From Lysobacteraceae bacterium (GTDB lineage Bacteria > Pseudomonadota > Gammaproteobacteria > Xanthomonadales > Xanthomonadaceae), in the NCBI GenBank assembly GCA_016789405.1, contig JAEUPQ010000030.1:1-47877 (forward strand): DNA of 47,877 bases, written 5' to 3'. Positions within the stretch are counted from its first letter, which is position 1. Each line of letters begins with the position of its first letter. Shown here piece by piece: positions 24,113-33,573 of the stretch. Position numbers and translations under genes: made by a program. Under the pieces are notes generated by a model. That model did no database searches and was not told the origin of the DNA. It saw only the letters and a list, made by a program, of their open reading frames with translations.

Positions 24113-25060
24113 ATGACAGACAAACTCCCCCTGCTGATCGACACCGACCCGGGCGTGGACGACGCGCTCGCTCTGCTGATGGCCTTCGATGCCCCGCATC
24201 ACGAGGTCATCGCGCTCACCATCGCCGCCGGCAACGTCGGCCTGAAACACACCGTCGCCAACGCGTTGAAGCTCTGCGAAGTGGCCGAAGTCGACGTCCC
24301 GGTGTTCGCCGGCTGCGACGCGCCGCTGCTGCATGCCGCGCCGGATGCGTCGTATGTGCATGGGCGCGACGGCTTCGGCGACATCGGCTATCCGCCGGCC
24401 GCGAAGCAGGCCGAGGCCGAACACGCCGCGCAGGCGATGATCCGGCTCTCGCACGCGCATGCCGGCAAACTCGTCGTCTGCATGCTCGGGCCGCTGACCA
24501 ACCTGGCGGTGGCGCTGAAACTCGATCCGACCCTGCCGTTGCGCGTCGGCCGCATGGTCGTGATGGGCGGCGCGGTCACGGGGCAGGGCAACACCACGCC
24601 GATGGCCGAGTTCAACATCGGCTTCGACCCCGAAGCCGCGCACATCGTGTTCGAAGCCTTTGCGGCTGCGGGCGTCGTCGTCGAGGTCGCGGACTGGGAA
24701 GCGGTGATCCGCCATGGATTCCTGCATGCCGATGTCGAACGCTGGCTGCAGGCCGATCATCCGCGGGCGCGGTTCTACGAGGCGATCTCGCGCAAGACCC
24801 GCGAATGGTCCGCCGGCCTGCGCGGGGATCGCTGGCATGCGGCCGATGCCCTGGCGATGGCGATGCTGGTCGCGCCGGAACATGTCCGCGAGCGCGCCGT
24901 GCGTCCGCTGCGGATCGAGCTGGTCGGGACCGAAAGCCGGGGCGCGACCGTGGTCGACTGGAACCGCCGTTCCGGCCGGGCCGACAACGCCGACATCCTC
25001 ATGGCCTTGGACCAGGCGGCCTTCGAGGCCCTGATCCGGCGGGCCCTGCGGGCCGAATGA
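24113..25060 (+). CDS. Inosine/uridine-preferring nucleoside hydrolase
   Basis: The gene encodes 315 residues from MTDKLP. The N-terminal calcium-binding motif LLIDTDPGVDDALAL, the LGPLTNLAVAL and VVMGGAVTGQGNTTP segments and the C-terminal RWHAADALAMAM aspartate region identify the IUNH family. The enzyme hydrolyses ribonucleosides to ribose and free base for salvage. It is divergent from the ETHE1-like gene with 77 bp between them. There is no ribosome site before the ATG; a -10-like CATAAT immediately upstream suggests a leaderless transcript. Confidence 0.93.
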   Translation: MTDKLPLLIDTDPGVDDALALLMAFDAPHHEVIALTIAAGNVGLKHTVANALKLCEVAEVDVPVFAGCDAPLLHAAPDASYVHGRDGFGDIGYPPAAKQAEAEHAAQAMIRLSHAHAGKLVVCMLGPLTNLAVALKLDPTLPLRVGRMVVMGGAVTGQGNTTPMAEFNIGFDPEAAHIVFEAFAAAGVVVEVADWEAVIRHGFLHADVERWLQADHPRARFYEAISRKTREWSAGLRGDRWHAADALAMAMLVAPEHVRERAVRPLRIELVGTESRGATVVDWNRRSGRADNADILMALDQAAFEALIRRALRAE

Positions 25061-25114
25061 CCGGCGGGACGGCCCCGTGGGATGCGGGGGCTGGCGGACC
25101 AGCCGACGGGCGGC

Positions 25115-25144
25115 TTGAGCCGGGCGCATGCTCTCGGCTACAAT
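25115..25144 (+). promoter_or_regulatory. Candidate rpmE2 promoter
   Basis: TTGAGC (25115-25120) is spaced 18 bp from TACAAT (25139-25144, 5 of 6 matches). The start codon is about 25 nt downstream of the expected start site. Confidence 0.6.
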
Positions 25145-25175
25145 GCCCGGCTTTCCGCTCAACTCTGGTGCCGCC

Positions 25176-25418
25176 ATGAAGGCCGATATCCATCCCGAAT
25201 ACCGCCAGGTCGTGTTCCAGGACGTGACCTCGGACTTCAAGATCCTGACCCGCTCGACCCTTGGCAGCAAGGAAACCGTCAAGTGGGAAGATGGCAACGA
25301 ATATCCCCTGATCAAGGTGGAAATCTCGTCGTCGTCGCATCCGTTCTACACCGGCCAGCACCGTGTCGTCGACACCGCCGGCCGCGTCGACAAGTTCCGC
25401 AAGCGCTACGGCAAGTAA
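25176..25418 (+). CDS. rpmE2: 50S ribosomal protein L31 type B
   Basis: The gene encodes 80 residues starting [16 protein letters not shown], with the type B hallmark [20 protein letters not shown]. There are no cysteines, so this is the zinc-independent (C-minus) form of L31. In many bacteria that form replaces the zinc-binding type A protein when zinc is scarce; in some it is the only L31. No Zur-like palindrome was recognised upstream. Confidence 0.96.
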   Translation: MKADIHPEYRQVVFQDVTSDFKILTRSTLGSKETVKWEDGNEYPLIKVEISSSSHPFYTGQHRVVDTAGRVDKFRKRYGK

Positions 25419-25471
25419 TCGCCGTCGCCGCCCCCGGCGGCCCGCGCGCCGGACAGCGCAGTCAAGCCTCA

Positions 25472-25493
25472 ACGGCCGCTCCCGAGCGGCCGT
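25472..25493 (+). terminator. Hairpin after rpmE2
   Basis: ACGGCCGCT and AGCGGCCGT form a 9-bp perfect stem with a 4-nt loop about 55 bp after rpmE2, followed only by TGTCGTG. It is a plausible but U-poor terminator. Confidence 0.55.
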
Positions 25494-25624
25494 TGTCGTG
25501 TCCGCGGCTCGCGATGACCAAGCACATTTTCGTTGCCGCCGATGCTGCGCGCCGGCGCGACGCTGCGTTTCCCCGATGCCGCCGGATTCGACCAAAGTCC
25601 AGAGCAGGCGCTCGAATGTCGATA

Positions 25625-25633
25625 TGCGATAAT
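25625..25633 (+). promoter_or_regulatory. Extended -10 promoter candidate for gltA
   Basis: TGCGATAAT combines the TGn extension with a 5-of-6 -10 box. The -35 region is poor, as is common for extended -10 promoters. It would give a leader of about 100 nt. Confidence 0.45.
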
Positions 25634-25737
25634 CGCCCGTTGTCGCGACGGTCAGTTGCGGCTTCCTTCCCCCGGGCGCGCCGCGGCCTTTCCGCGTTCC
25701 CGCGTTCGATGACATTCAAGCTTTCCGGGAGTGTGCC

Positions 25738-27042
25738 GTGTCTCAACAGGATTCCACCATTCCGACCCAGGTCACCGTGAATGCCGGCGAAAAGTCGGCC
25801 GTCCTGCCGGTGTACCAGCCCACGCTGGGCAGCCCGTGCGTCGACATCGCGAAGCTCCCGAAGGAGACGGGCCTGTTCACGTACGACTCGGGCTTCACGG
25901 CCACCGCGTCGTGCCGTTCGGCGATCACCTACATCGACGGCGACGAAGGCGTGCTGATGTACCGGGGCTACCCGATCGAACAGCTCGCCGAGAAGTCGAG
26001 CTTCCTCGAAGTCGCCTACCTGCTGATGAACGGCGAACTGCCGAACCAGCAGGAATTCGCCAAGTTCGAGCATGAAGTCACGCATCACACGATGATGCAC
26101 GAGGCCTTCCGCACCTTCCTGTTCGGCTTCCGCCACGACGCGCATCCGATGGCGATGCTGGTCGGCATGCTGGGCTCGATGGCCAGCTTCTACCACAACA
26201 CGCTGGACCTCGAAGACGCCGAGCAGCGTCGCATGGCCGCGATCCGACTGATCGCGAAGGTGCCGACGATCGCCGCCGCCTGCCACCGCTATTCGATCGG
26301 CTGGCCGAGCCGCTATCCGAAGAACAACCTCGAATACGTCACCCGCTTCCTGCACATGATGAAGGAAGTGCCGAGCGAGCCGCTGGAACTCAATCCGGTC
26401 GCCGCCAAGGCCCTGGACCTGCTGTTCATCCTGCATGCCGACCACGAGCAGAACGCGTCGACCTCGACCGTGCGCCTCGTCGGTTCGACCGGTGCCAATC
26501 CTTACGCGTGCGTCGCCGCCGGCGTCGCGGCGCTGTGGGGCCCGGCACACGGCGGTGCGAACGAAGCCGTGCTCAAGATGCTCGAAGAGATCGGTACTGC
26601 GGGCAACGTGCAGTCGGCGGTCGACAAGGCGAAGGACAAGAACTCGGGCTTCCGCCTGATGGGCTTCGGCCACCGCGTCTACAAGAACTTCGACCCGCGC
26701 GCGAAGATCATCCGCGAGATGTGCCACAAGGTGCTGAACGAGCTGGGCGTCAACGACCCGCTGCTCGAAGTGGCGATGAAGCTGGAAGAGGCCGCGCTGA
26801 AGGACGACTACTTCGTGCAGCGCAAGCTGTACCCGAACGTCGACTTCTACTCGGGCATCATCTACAAGGCGCTGGGCATCCCGACCGAAATGTTCACGGT
26901 CATGTTCGCCATCGCCCGCACCGCCGGCTGGGTCTCGCACTGGCTGGAACAGCAGAACGACCCGGAAGCCAAGATCGGTCGTCCGCGCCAGATCTACACC
27001 GGCTACGCCGCGCGCGATTACAAGGCCGCCGACCGGCGCTGA
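25738..27042 (+). CDS. gltA: Citrate synthase
   Basis: A 434-residue type II (hexameric, NADH-sensitive class) citrate synthase, condensing acetyl-CoA and oxaloacetate at the entry of the TCA cycle. Catalytic histidines sit in [15 protein letters not shown] and [10 protein letters not shown], with the later [15 protein letters not shown], and the aspartate is in YPNVDFYSG. The start is GTG with GGGAG seven bases upstream. An intrinsic terminator follows directly, so the gene is monocistronic. Confidence 0.97.
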   Translation: MSQQDSTIPTQVTVNAGEKSAVLPVYQPTLGSPCVDIAKLPKETGLFTYDSGFTATASCRSAITYIDGDEGVLMYRGYPIEQLAEKSSFLEVAYLLMNGELPNQQEFAKFEHEVTHHTMMHEAFRTFLFGFRHDAHPMAMLVGMLGSMASFYHNTLDLEDAEQRRMAAIRLIAKVPTIAAACHRYSIGWPSRYPKNNLEYVTRFLHMMKEVPSEPLELNPVAAKALDLLFILHADHEQNASTSTVRLVGSTGANPYACVAAGVAALWGPAHGGANEAVLKMLEEIGTAGNVQSAVDKAKDKNSGFRLMGFGHRVYKNFDPRAKIIREMCHKVLNELGVNDPLLEVAMKLEEAALKDDYFVQRKLYPNVDFYSGIIYKALGIPTEMFTVMFAIARTAGWVSHWLEQQNDPEAKIGRPRQIYTGYAARDYKAADRR

Positions 27043-27064
27043 GCGCTGGCGTCGTCCGACCCGG

Positions 27065-27095
27065 AAAGCCCCGCGAATGCGGGGCTTTTTCGTTT
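27065..27095 (+). terminator. Intrinsic terminator of gltA
   Basis: AAAGCCCCGC and GCGGGGCTTT form a 10-bp stem with loop GAAT, followed by TTCGTTT. Confidence 0.93.
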
Positions 27096-27189
27096 GCGTG
27101 GAGAGAGAAGCGTCAACCGTGCACGGTGCCGCGCGTTGACGTGCATGGCCCGCATGGCCGGGCCACTTCCCCATCGACAAGGATTCGAT

Positions 27190-28197
27190 ATGTCATCTCA
27201 TGCAACGAAGGCGCTGCGCGCGTGCGCGGCGTTGCTGGCGGCGCTTTGCTTCGCGGGCGGCGCGAAGGCGCAGCAGGGCTGCGAGCCCGTCCCGCTGCCG
27301 CCGGGCGCGGAAGGCCCCGGGCTGTGCTACGGCCGGGAAGCCTGGCGCGAGCCGACGCTGGGCCACAGTTGGCGGACGCAGCGGTTCGATTTCCATCGAG
27401 CCCCATCGAGCGGGCCCGCGCCGTTGATCATCTGGGCGCATCCGAACGGCATGAGCAAGTCGCTGGTGCCGGGCACAGCCCATTTCGAAGCGCTGGTCGT
27501 TCCGGCGATCCATGCGGGATTCTCCTTCGCGTCGATCGAGTTCCGTCATCCGGTCACGAACGAAGACGAGGCCAACAGCGCGACCGATCCACGCGTGCCG
27601 CATTACGACATCGCGCGCGCAGTGCAGTTCATCCGCGCGAACGCCGATGCGCTCGGCATCGACAAGCGCAATATCTTCCTGGTCGGGCAGTCCAGGGGCA
27701 CGCTGGCGATCTGGACCGCGCTGCAGGACGACATGGCGCGCGCCGGCACCGGCGACCCGGTCGACAGCGAGTCCACGCGCGTCAACGCGGTCTACGGCGT
27801 GCAGGCGCAGACGACCTACGCCGGCAAGGAGTTCGCGCAGTTGTTCATCGTCAAGGACGATCGCGACGACTTCATGCGCGATTTCAATGCGCAGCATGGA
27901 CGTCCGGAGCAGTACGGCAGCGCGATCCGCAGCGTCAGCGCGGGCCTGGATCCGGACCCGCCGGTCCGCCTCATTTACGACGCACCCGTGCCGCCGCGGC
28001 GCCTGACCCATGACGAGATGAAGCAGGTCGATGCGCTGCACTATCCGGGATTCGGTCCGGCGCTGTGCCAGGCCTACGTGGCGGCATTCGGCAACAGCGC
28101 GCGCTGCAGCTACGACGCCGACCGTCGCTATCGCGGCAATCCGATCGAAGCGTTCAAGGGCTACGTCGAGTTCTTCAAGGCGCATCGCGTGCCCTGA
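27190..28197 (+). CDS. Secreted alpha/beta-hydrolase-fold protein
   Basis: The gene encodes 335 residues from an ATG with AAGGA six bases upstream. The signal peptide is about 1-29, cleaved after GGAKA. PLIIWAHPNGMS forms the oxyanion region, and VGQSRGTLAIW is the nucleophile elbow (GxSxG). A catalytic aspartate and histidine are not certain; candidates lie in the C-terminal third. Four cysteines could form disulfides. An esterase or peptidase role in the periplasm or outside the cell is likely, but the substrate is unknown. The gene lies between two intrinsic terminators and so is monocistronic. Confidence 0.85.
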   Translation: MSSHATKALRACAALLAALCFAGGAKAQQGCEPVPLPPGAEGPGLCYGREAWREPTLGHSWRTQRFDFHRAPSSGPAPLIIWAHPNGMSKSLVPGTAHFEALVVPAIHAGFSFASIEFRHPVTNEDEANSATDPRVPHYDIARAVQFIRANADALGIDKRNIFLVGQSRGTLAIWTALQDDMARAGTGDPVDSESTRVNAVYGVQAQTTYAGKEFAQLFIVKDDRDDFMRDFNAQHGRPEQYGSAIRSVSAGLDPDPPVRLIYDAPVPPRRLTHDEMKQVDALHYPGFGPALCQAYVAAFGNSARCSYDADRRYRGNPIEAFKGYVEFFKAHRVP

Positions 28198-28218
28198 GTC
28201 GATCGGGAGCAGGACAGC

Positions 28219-28245
28219 AAAAACCCCGCCGAGGCGGGGTTTTTC
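28219..28245. terminator. Bidirectional intrinsic terminator
   Basis: AAAAACCCCGC and GCGGGGTTTTT surround a short loop. It has A- and T-runs on both sides and lies between the convergent hydrolase and dps genes, so it can serve both. Confidence 0.93.
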
Positions 28246-28266
28246 GCATGCGTTGCCGTGGACGGA

Positions 28267-28806
28267 TCAGGCCAGCAGCGAGCGCAGCATCCAGGCGTTC
28301 TTCTCGTGGATGTTCAGTCGCTGGGTCATCAGGTCGACGGTCGGATCGTCTCCGGCGTTGTCGGCGGTCTTGAGCACCTTGCGCGCGGTCCGGCACACCG
28401 CTTCGTTGCCGAGGACGAGTTGGCGTACCATCTCGCGCCAGTCGGTGCCTTCGACGCGGTCGCCTTCGTCGGCGCCTGCATCTTCGATCGACGTGAGCTT
28501 CGCGAACTCGGCGTAGGATCCCGGGGCGCGGTAGCCCAGCGCGCGGATGCGTTCCGCGACGGCATCCAGCGCGGTCCAGGCTTCGGTGTACTGACCTTCG
28601 AACATCACGTGCAGGCTGTTGAACATCGGGCCGGTGATGTTCCAGTGGAAGTTGTGGGTCTTGAGGTAGAGGGTGTAGCTGTCGGCGAGGAAGTGCGAGA
28701 GGCCGTCGGCCACCTTCCTGCGGTCGGCCGCGGACAGGCCGATATCGATCTGCGGCACGTCGCCGGCCTTGGGCGGGGTCTTCTCGGTCTTCGGGGTCTT
28801 CGCCAT
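28267..28806 (-). CDS. dps: Dps/ferritin-like DNA-protecting protein
   Basis: The gene encodes 179 residues, with AAGGAG eight bases before the ATG. The intersubunit ferroxidase site of Dps is visible in LKTHNFHWNITGPMFNSLH and the following EGQYTEAWTALDAVAERIR, giving His, His, Asp and Glu ligands. A Lys/Pro-rich N-terminal tail (about 1-20) could bind DNA. Dps dodecamers oxidise and store iron with hydrogen peroxide and shield DNA in stress or stationary phase. It is divergent from hrpA. Confidence 0.95.
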   Translation of the reverse strand: MAKTPKTEKTPPKAGDVPQIDIGLSAADRRKVADGLSHFLADSYTLYLKTHNFHWNITGPMFNSLHVMFEGQYTEAWTALDAVAERIRALGYRAPGSYAEFAKLTSIEDAGADEGDRVEGTDWREMVRQLVLGNEAVCRTARKVLKTADNAGDDPTVDLMTQRLNIHEKNAWMLRSLLA

Positions 28807-28881
28807 CGGAGCGCTCCTTGGGGACAAAATGGCAGCCTACGCCGGGCCGGCTGACTGTTCACCCAGACTATCGCCGCGATC

Positions 28882-28895
28882 ATTTCGATTGAAAT
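28882..28895. promoter_or_regulatory. Inverted repeat in the dps-hrpA intergenic region
   Basis: ATTTC and GAAAT flank GATT in the only AT-rich part of the 113-bp gap between divergent dps and hrpA. It could be a regulator site for dps, but no regulator is identifiable and the dyad is short. Confidence 0.3.
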
Positions 28896-28919
28896 CAATT
28901 ATTCAGACGTTTTTCATTG

Positions 28920-31900
28920 ATGAAACCTATTGATTCACAGGGGCAGGCGGAATTGCGCCGCGCCCGTGCCGCCGTGGATGGCGCGCTGTCCCGCGATCGC
29001 GGGCGGCTGCTCGGCCTCTGGTCGCGCTGGAGCGGGAAGCCCGGCGACGCTGGGGCGCAGGCGGCGTTCGCCGAGGCCCTGGCGGTCTCGGTTGCGGCGC
29101 GCGAGGCCCGCGCGGCATCGCTGCCGACGGCCGTGGCGGTCGACCCGAGCCTGCCCATCGCCGCCGAGGCCGAGCGCCTGGTCGAACTGATCCGCAAGCA
29201 CCAGGTCGTCGTCATCGCCGGCGAGACCGGCTCGGGCAAGACCACGCAGTTGCCGAAGCTGTGCCTCGCGGCTGGCCGGGGGGCCGCAGGCATGATCGGC
29301 TGCACGCAGCCGCGGCGGATCGCGGCCCGCGCCGTGGCGAGACGGGTCGCCGAAGAACTCCAGACCCCGATGGGTGGGCTGGTCGGCTACCAGGTGCGAT
29401 TCAACGAAAGCGTCGGCGATCGCACCGCCGTGAAGTTCATGACCGACGGCATCCTGCTGGCGGAAATCCAGTCCGACCGCTGGCTGTCGGCCTACGACAC
29501 GATCATCGTCGACGAAGCGCACGAGCGCAGCCTCAACATCGATTTCCTGCTCGGCTACCTGAAGCAGCTGGTGCAGAAGCGTCGCGACCTGAAGATCATC
29601 GTCACGTCCGCGACCATCGACACCGAGCGGTTCTCGAAGCACTTCGACGACGCACCGGTGATCAGCGTGGAAGGCCGCGGCTATCCGGTCGACGTGCGTT
29701 ACCGGCCGCTCGAAGGTGGCGATGAGGACGACACGGGTGAGGCGCGCGGTAGCGAGCGGACCGTCGTCGACGGCATCGTGGGCGCCTGCGACGAAATCAT
29801 GCGTCTCGGTGGCACCGGCGACACGCTGGTCTTCCTGCCCGGCGAGCGCGAGATCCGCGATGCGCACCAGGCGCTGGAGAAGCGGAAGTACCGGCACACC
29901 GAAGTGCTGCCGCTGTACGCACGGCTGTCGGCGCGCGACCAGGACCGCGTGTTCAATCCCGGTCCGCAGCGACGCATCGTGCTGGCGACGAACGTGGCGG
30001 AAACCTCGCTGACCGTGCCGCGCATCCATTACGTGGTCGATCCCGGCCTGGCGCGCGTGAAGCGCTACAGCCCGCGGCAGAAGCTCGATCGGCTGCACAT
30101 CGAGCCTGTCTCGCAGGCCAGCGCCGACCAGCGCAAGGGGCGCTGCGGACGCATCGCGCCGGGTACCTGCTTCCGCCTGTATTCGGAAGCGGAGTTCCTC
30201 GCGCGGGATCCGTACACCGATCCGGAAATCCGCCGCGCCGCACTGGCCGGCGTGATCCTGCGCATGCTGTCGCTCGGCCTGGGCAGGATCGAGGACTTCC
30301 CGTTCCTGGAACCGCCGGATCCGCGCGCGGTCGCCGATGGCTGGCAGCAGCTGACGGAGCTGGGCGCGATCGACACCGATCGCAAGCTCACCCGCATCGG
30401 CCGGACCATGGCGCGACTGCCTGTCGACGTGAAGCTGGCGCGCATGCTGATCGCCGCCCAGCAGCACGGCTGCCTGCGCGAGATGCTGGCGATCGCGAGT
30501 TTCCTCGGCATCCAGGATCCGCGCGAACGTCCGGCCGACCAGCGAGGCGCCGCCGACGCGGCGCACGCCGAGTTCGCGGATGCGAAGTCGGAATTCGTCG
30601 GCATCCTCAAGCTCTGGGAGGCGTATCGCGTCGCCCACGAGGAGATGACGCAGTCGCAGCTGCGCAAATGGGCCGACCGGCATTTCCTCGGTTTCCTGCG
30701 CCTGCGCGAATGGCGCGAGCTGCATCGCCAGCTGAAGCTGCAGTGCGACGAGGTCGACTGGGCGAACGATCGCGTGGGCGATCCGCAAGCGAAAGAGCGA
30801 CGCCATGGGCGGCAGCGTGATGACGCCGCCGCGCCTTCCTCCATTGATGCAAAGGGCGAGGACAAGCAGGGCATCGCCGTCGACTACGCGAAGCTGCACC
30901 GGGCGCTGATCGCCGGCCTGCCGACGCAGATCGGACATCGCGGCGATCGCGGGCTGTACGACGGTCCGCGCGGACGCAAGTTCACGATCTTCCCGGGCTC
31001 GCCGCTGGCGAAGAAGAATCCGCCGTGGGTGCTGTCGGCGACGCTGCTCGACACCGAGAAGGTCTGGTCGATCACCAATGCCGCGATCGAGCCGGAATGG
31101 GCGATCGACGAATTGCCGCACCTGCTGGCGCGCCGGCATCACGACCCGCACTGGGCGCGCTCGCAGGGCAGGGTGGTCGGCAGCGAGCAGATCAGTCTGT
31201 TCGGGCTGGTGCTGGCGCCGAAGAAACCGGTGCATTACGGCGCGCTGTTCCCGGAGGAGTCGCGGGCGATCTTCGCGCGGGATGCGCTGGTGACCGGCGA
31301 GATCAACACGCGTGCGGCCTTCGTCGCCCGCAATCGCGCCACGCTGGCGAAGGCGACCGAAGAAGAAGCGAAGCAGCGTCGCGCCGGCCTGGTGGTCGAC
31401 GAAGACTGGCAGGCGCAGTGGTACCTCGACCGCCTGCCGCCGCATGTGCACAACGCGCAGGCGCTGGACGCGTGGTACGGCAAGCTCCCGCCGGCCGAGA
31501 AGGCGGCGCTGGAGTGGTCGCTGGCCGACCTGATGGTGGGCGGCCCCAGCGATGCCGAGCGCTTCCCGCCCTACCTGCCGCTGGGCGACGTGCGCCTCGC
31601 GGTGAAGTACCGCTTCGAGCCCGGTGCACCGGACGACGGCATGACCGTGGCGGTGCCGCTGCACCTGCTCAATGCGCTCGATCCGGCGCAGCTGTCATGG
31701 CTGGCGCCCGGGTTCGTGCAGGACAAGGCCGCGGCGCTGATCAAGTCCTTGCCCAAGGCCCTGCGCCGCAACTTCGTGCCCGCGCCCGACTTCGCGCGCG
31801 CGTTCGCCGAGGCATTCCCGCAGCGTGACGCCGATGGTTTCGAAGGCGCGATGGCGCGCTTCCTGAAGAAGCTCACCGGCGTCGACCTCCTGCCCGTGGA

Positions 31901-32939
31901 TTTCGATGCGGCATCGATCGACGCGCATCTGCGCGCCAACCTGCGCCTGCTCGACCGCGACGGTCGAACCGTGCTCGCGGAATCGCGCGACCTGGACGAC
32001 CTGCGCGCACGCTTCGGCAAGCGTGCGGCCGATGCCTTCTCGGCGCGCGCGGCGGAGGGGCTCGCACAGCGCGGTCTCACCGATTTCCCAGCGACATCGA
32101 TCCCCGCATCGGTGCCCGGTGCCGGCGGCGTGCCGGCATACCCTGCGCTGCATGACGACGGCGACAGCGTGTCGCTCGCGGTGCACGCCGATCGCAACGA
32201 GGCGCATCTGCACCACCCCGAAGGCGTGCGCCGGCTGTTGCGGATCGCGCTGGCCGAGAAGATGAAGCAGGCGAGGAAACAGCTGCCCGTGCAGCCGAAG
32301 ACCTCGCTGCTGTATGCGGCCATCGAGAGCCGCGATCCACGCAACGACGGCCTGAAGGACAGCGACCGTTTGCGTGCCGACCTCGTCGAAGGCGCGTTCG
32401 CGGCGCTGTCGGCCGACGGCCTGCTGGAGATCCGCGATCCCGATACTTTCGCACGGCGTCGCGACGCCATCGGCAAGGAGCTGTTCGGCGAGGCGATGAC
32501 GCGGCTGAAGCAGGCCGAGGCCATCCTTGCCCGCGTGGCGGAGGTGCGCGTCGCCCTCGAGTCGAACCTGATGGGCTGGGCCCGTGCCAACCTCGACGAC
32601 CTGCATGCGCAGCTCGCGAGCCTGGCCGCGCCGGGTTTCCTGCGTGACGTGCCTGCCGACGCACTGGCCGAATATCCGCGGTATCTCAAGGCGATGGCGC
32701 TGCGTGCCGAACGTGCGCTCCGCGATCCCGTGCGCGACCAGGCGCGGATGCTCGAGCTCAAGCCGTTCGTCGATGCACTGGGCGATGCGCGCGATCGCGG
32801 CATCGATCAACAGCCGGACTGGCAGGCGCTGCGCTGGGACCTGGAGGAGTTCCGGGTGTCGCTGTTCGCACAGGAGCTGGGTGCGAAGGGTGGGGTGTCG
32901 GCGAAGAAGCTGGCGACGCGCCTGTCGCAGCTGCGCTGA
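28920..32939 (+). CDS. hrpA: ATP-dependent RNA helicase HrpA
   Basis: A 1339-residue DEAH-box helicase, normal for HrpA. Motif I is GETGSGKTTQLPK, motif II DEAHERS and motif III TSATID. Motif V is TNVAETSLTVP and motif VI QRKGRCGRIAPG. An OB fold and the long HrpA-specific C-terminal region (DUF3418) follow. HrpA remodels mRNA and resolves stalled or collided ribosomes. ATG 28920 is taken; a TTG at 28917 is in frame just before it. No Shine-Dalgarno is seen. Confidence 0.96.
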   Translation: MKPIDSQGQAELRRARAAVDGALSRDRGRLLGLWSRWSGKPGDAGAQAAFAEALAVSVAAREARAASLPTAVAVDPSLPIAAEAERLVELIRKHQVVVIAGETGSGKTTQLPKLCLAAGRGAAGMIGCTQPRRIAARAVARRVAEELQTPMGGLVGYQVRFNESVGDRTAVKFMTDGILLAEIQSDRWLSAYDTIIVDEAHERSLNIDFLLGYLKQLVQKRRDLKIIVTSATIDTERFSKHFDDAPVISVEGRGYPVDVRYRPLEGGDEDDTGEARGSERTVVDGIVGACDEIMRLGGTGDTLVFLPGEREIRDAHQALEKRKYRHTEVLPLYARLSARDQDRVFNPGPQRRIVLATNVAETSLTVPRIHYVVDPGLARVKRYSPRQKLDRLHIEPVSQASADQRKGRCGRIAPGTCFRLYSEAEFLARDPYTDPEIRRAALAGVILRMLSLGLGRIEDFPFLEPPDPRAVADGWQQLTELGAIDTDRKLTRIGRTMARLPVDVKLARMLIAAQQHGCLREMLAIASFLGIQDPRERPADQRGAADAAHAEFADAKSEFVGILKLWEAYRVAHEEMTQSQLRKWADRHFLGFLRLREWRELHRQLKLQCDEVDWANDRVGDPQAKERRHGRQRDDAAAPSSIDAKGEDKQGIAVDYAKLHRALIAGLPTQIGHRGDRGLYDGPRGRKFTIFPGSPLAKKNPPWVLSATLLDTEKVWSITNAAIEPEWAIDELPHLLARRHHDPHWARSQGRVVGSEQISLFGLVLAPKKPVHYGALFPEESRAIFARDALVTGEINTRAAFVARNRATLAKATEEEAKQRRAGLVVDEDWQAQWYLDRLPPHVHNAQALDAWYGKLPPAEKAALEWSLADLMVGGPSDAERFPPYLPLGDVRLAVKYRFEPGAPDDGMTVAVPLHLLNALDPAQLSWLAPGFVQDKAAALIKSLPKALRRNFVPAPDFARAFAEAFPQRDADGFEGAMARFLKKLTGVDLLPVDFDAASIDAHLRANLRLLDRDGRTVLAESRDLDDLRARFGKRAADAFSARAAEGLAQRGLTDFPATSIPASVPGAGGVPAYPALHDDGDSVSLAVHADRNEAHLHHPEGVRRLLRIALAEKMKQARKQLPVQPKTSLLYAAIESRDPRNDGLKDSDRLRADLVEGAFAALSADGLLEIRDPDTFARRRDAIGKELFGEAMTRLKQAEAILARVAEVRVALESNLMGWARANLDDLHAQLASLAAPGFLRDVPADALAEYPRYLKAMALRAERALRDPVRDQARMLELKPFVDALGDARDRGIDQQPDWQALRWDLEEFRVSLFAQELGAKGGVSAKKLATRLSQLR

Positions 32940-33091
32940 GATTCCGAACGAGCGTCGCGAAATCGGAGACAGCGGGCCGCTACGCTGTCCTCGTCGTCCG
33001 CGCATGTGCCGCCGAGCGCGGGCGGCGATCGGCGAAGGCGAGTGCGCCTCGCGCCGTCGGAGATCGGCGGTCTGCAAAACGAAGGAATGTC

Positions 33092-33337
33092 ATGTACAAG
33101 ACGATGATGCACGGGGCTGCGATCGCCCTGCTTTCCGCTGCCATGGGTTTCAGCGGCAGTGCCGCAGCCGTGCCGGGTGGCCCGAGTACGCCCTGCAGTG
33201 AAGCCAACTGGGGCGAGATCGCCTCGGTCGAAAGCTACAACCCCCGGACCGGCTATACCCAGCGCATCTACGAATGCACGCAGTATGGCTGGTCGATCAT
33301 CGCGCGCTGCGACGACAACGGCTGCATCTACTACTGA
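33092..33337 (+). CDS. Small secreted cysteine-containing protein
   Basis: The gene encodes 81 residues, with AAGGA six bases before the ATG. A clear signal peptide (about 1-26, ending GSAAA) leaves a mature chain of about 55 residues. It has four cysteines (C35, C62, C73, C78), enough for two disulfides, and several aromatic residues (Tyr50, Tyr55, Tyr60, Tyr65, Trp67). No family is recognised. It stands alone, with a strong hairpin downstream. Secretion followed by disulfide folding is the main inference. Confidence 0.72.
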   Translation: MYKTMMHGAAIALLSAAMGFSGSAAAVPGGPSTPCSEANWGEIASVESYNPRTGYTQRIYECTQYGWSIIARCDDNGCIYY

Positions 33338-33377
33338 GCTTGAGCGGGCCGCCAGGTCCTGCGCCAGCAACGCGAGC

Positions 33378-33403
33378 ACGCCCTCGGCCCTGGCCGGGGG
33401 CGT
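33378..33403 (+). terminator. Hairpin after the small secreted protein gene
   Basis: ACGCCC pairs with GGGCGT and the inner CGGCC with GGCCG around a tiny loop, followed by GTCGTTT. It is probably an intrinsic terminator 40 bp after the stop. Confidence 0.6.
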
Positions 33404-33573
33404 GTCGTTTCAGGCGGGAACGGGTTGTCTGGCCACGGCGCGCGCCGGGGTGGCGTGACTTCCGGGCCCTGTCTGCGAACCACGGCTGTGTCACAAATGC
33501 CGCCCGCTGGCGTCATGGTCTCGAACAACGGTTCCGTCCGTGCGCATCCGCCCTCGTGTCCCAGGAGCTTTCC

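Noticed and set aside
28882..28895. OxyR or Fur site for dps
   Set aside because: The dyad is too short and does not follow the ATAG-N7-CTAT or GATAAT patterns of those regulators; kept only as a generic inverted repeat.
28935..31664. 909-codon open frame antisense to hrpA
   Set aside because: Shadow of a well-conserved helicase gene with no independent motifs.
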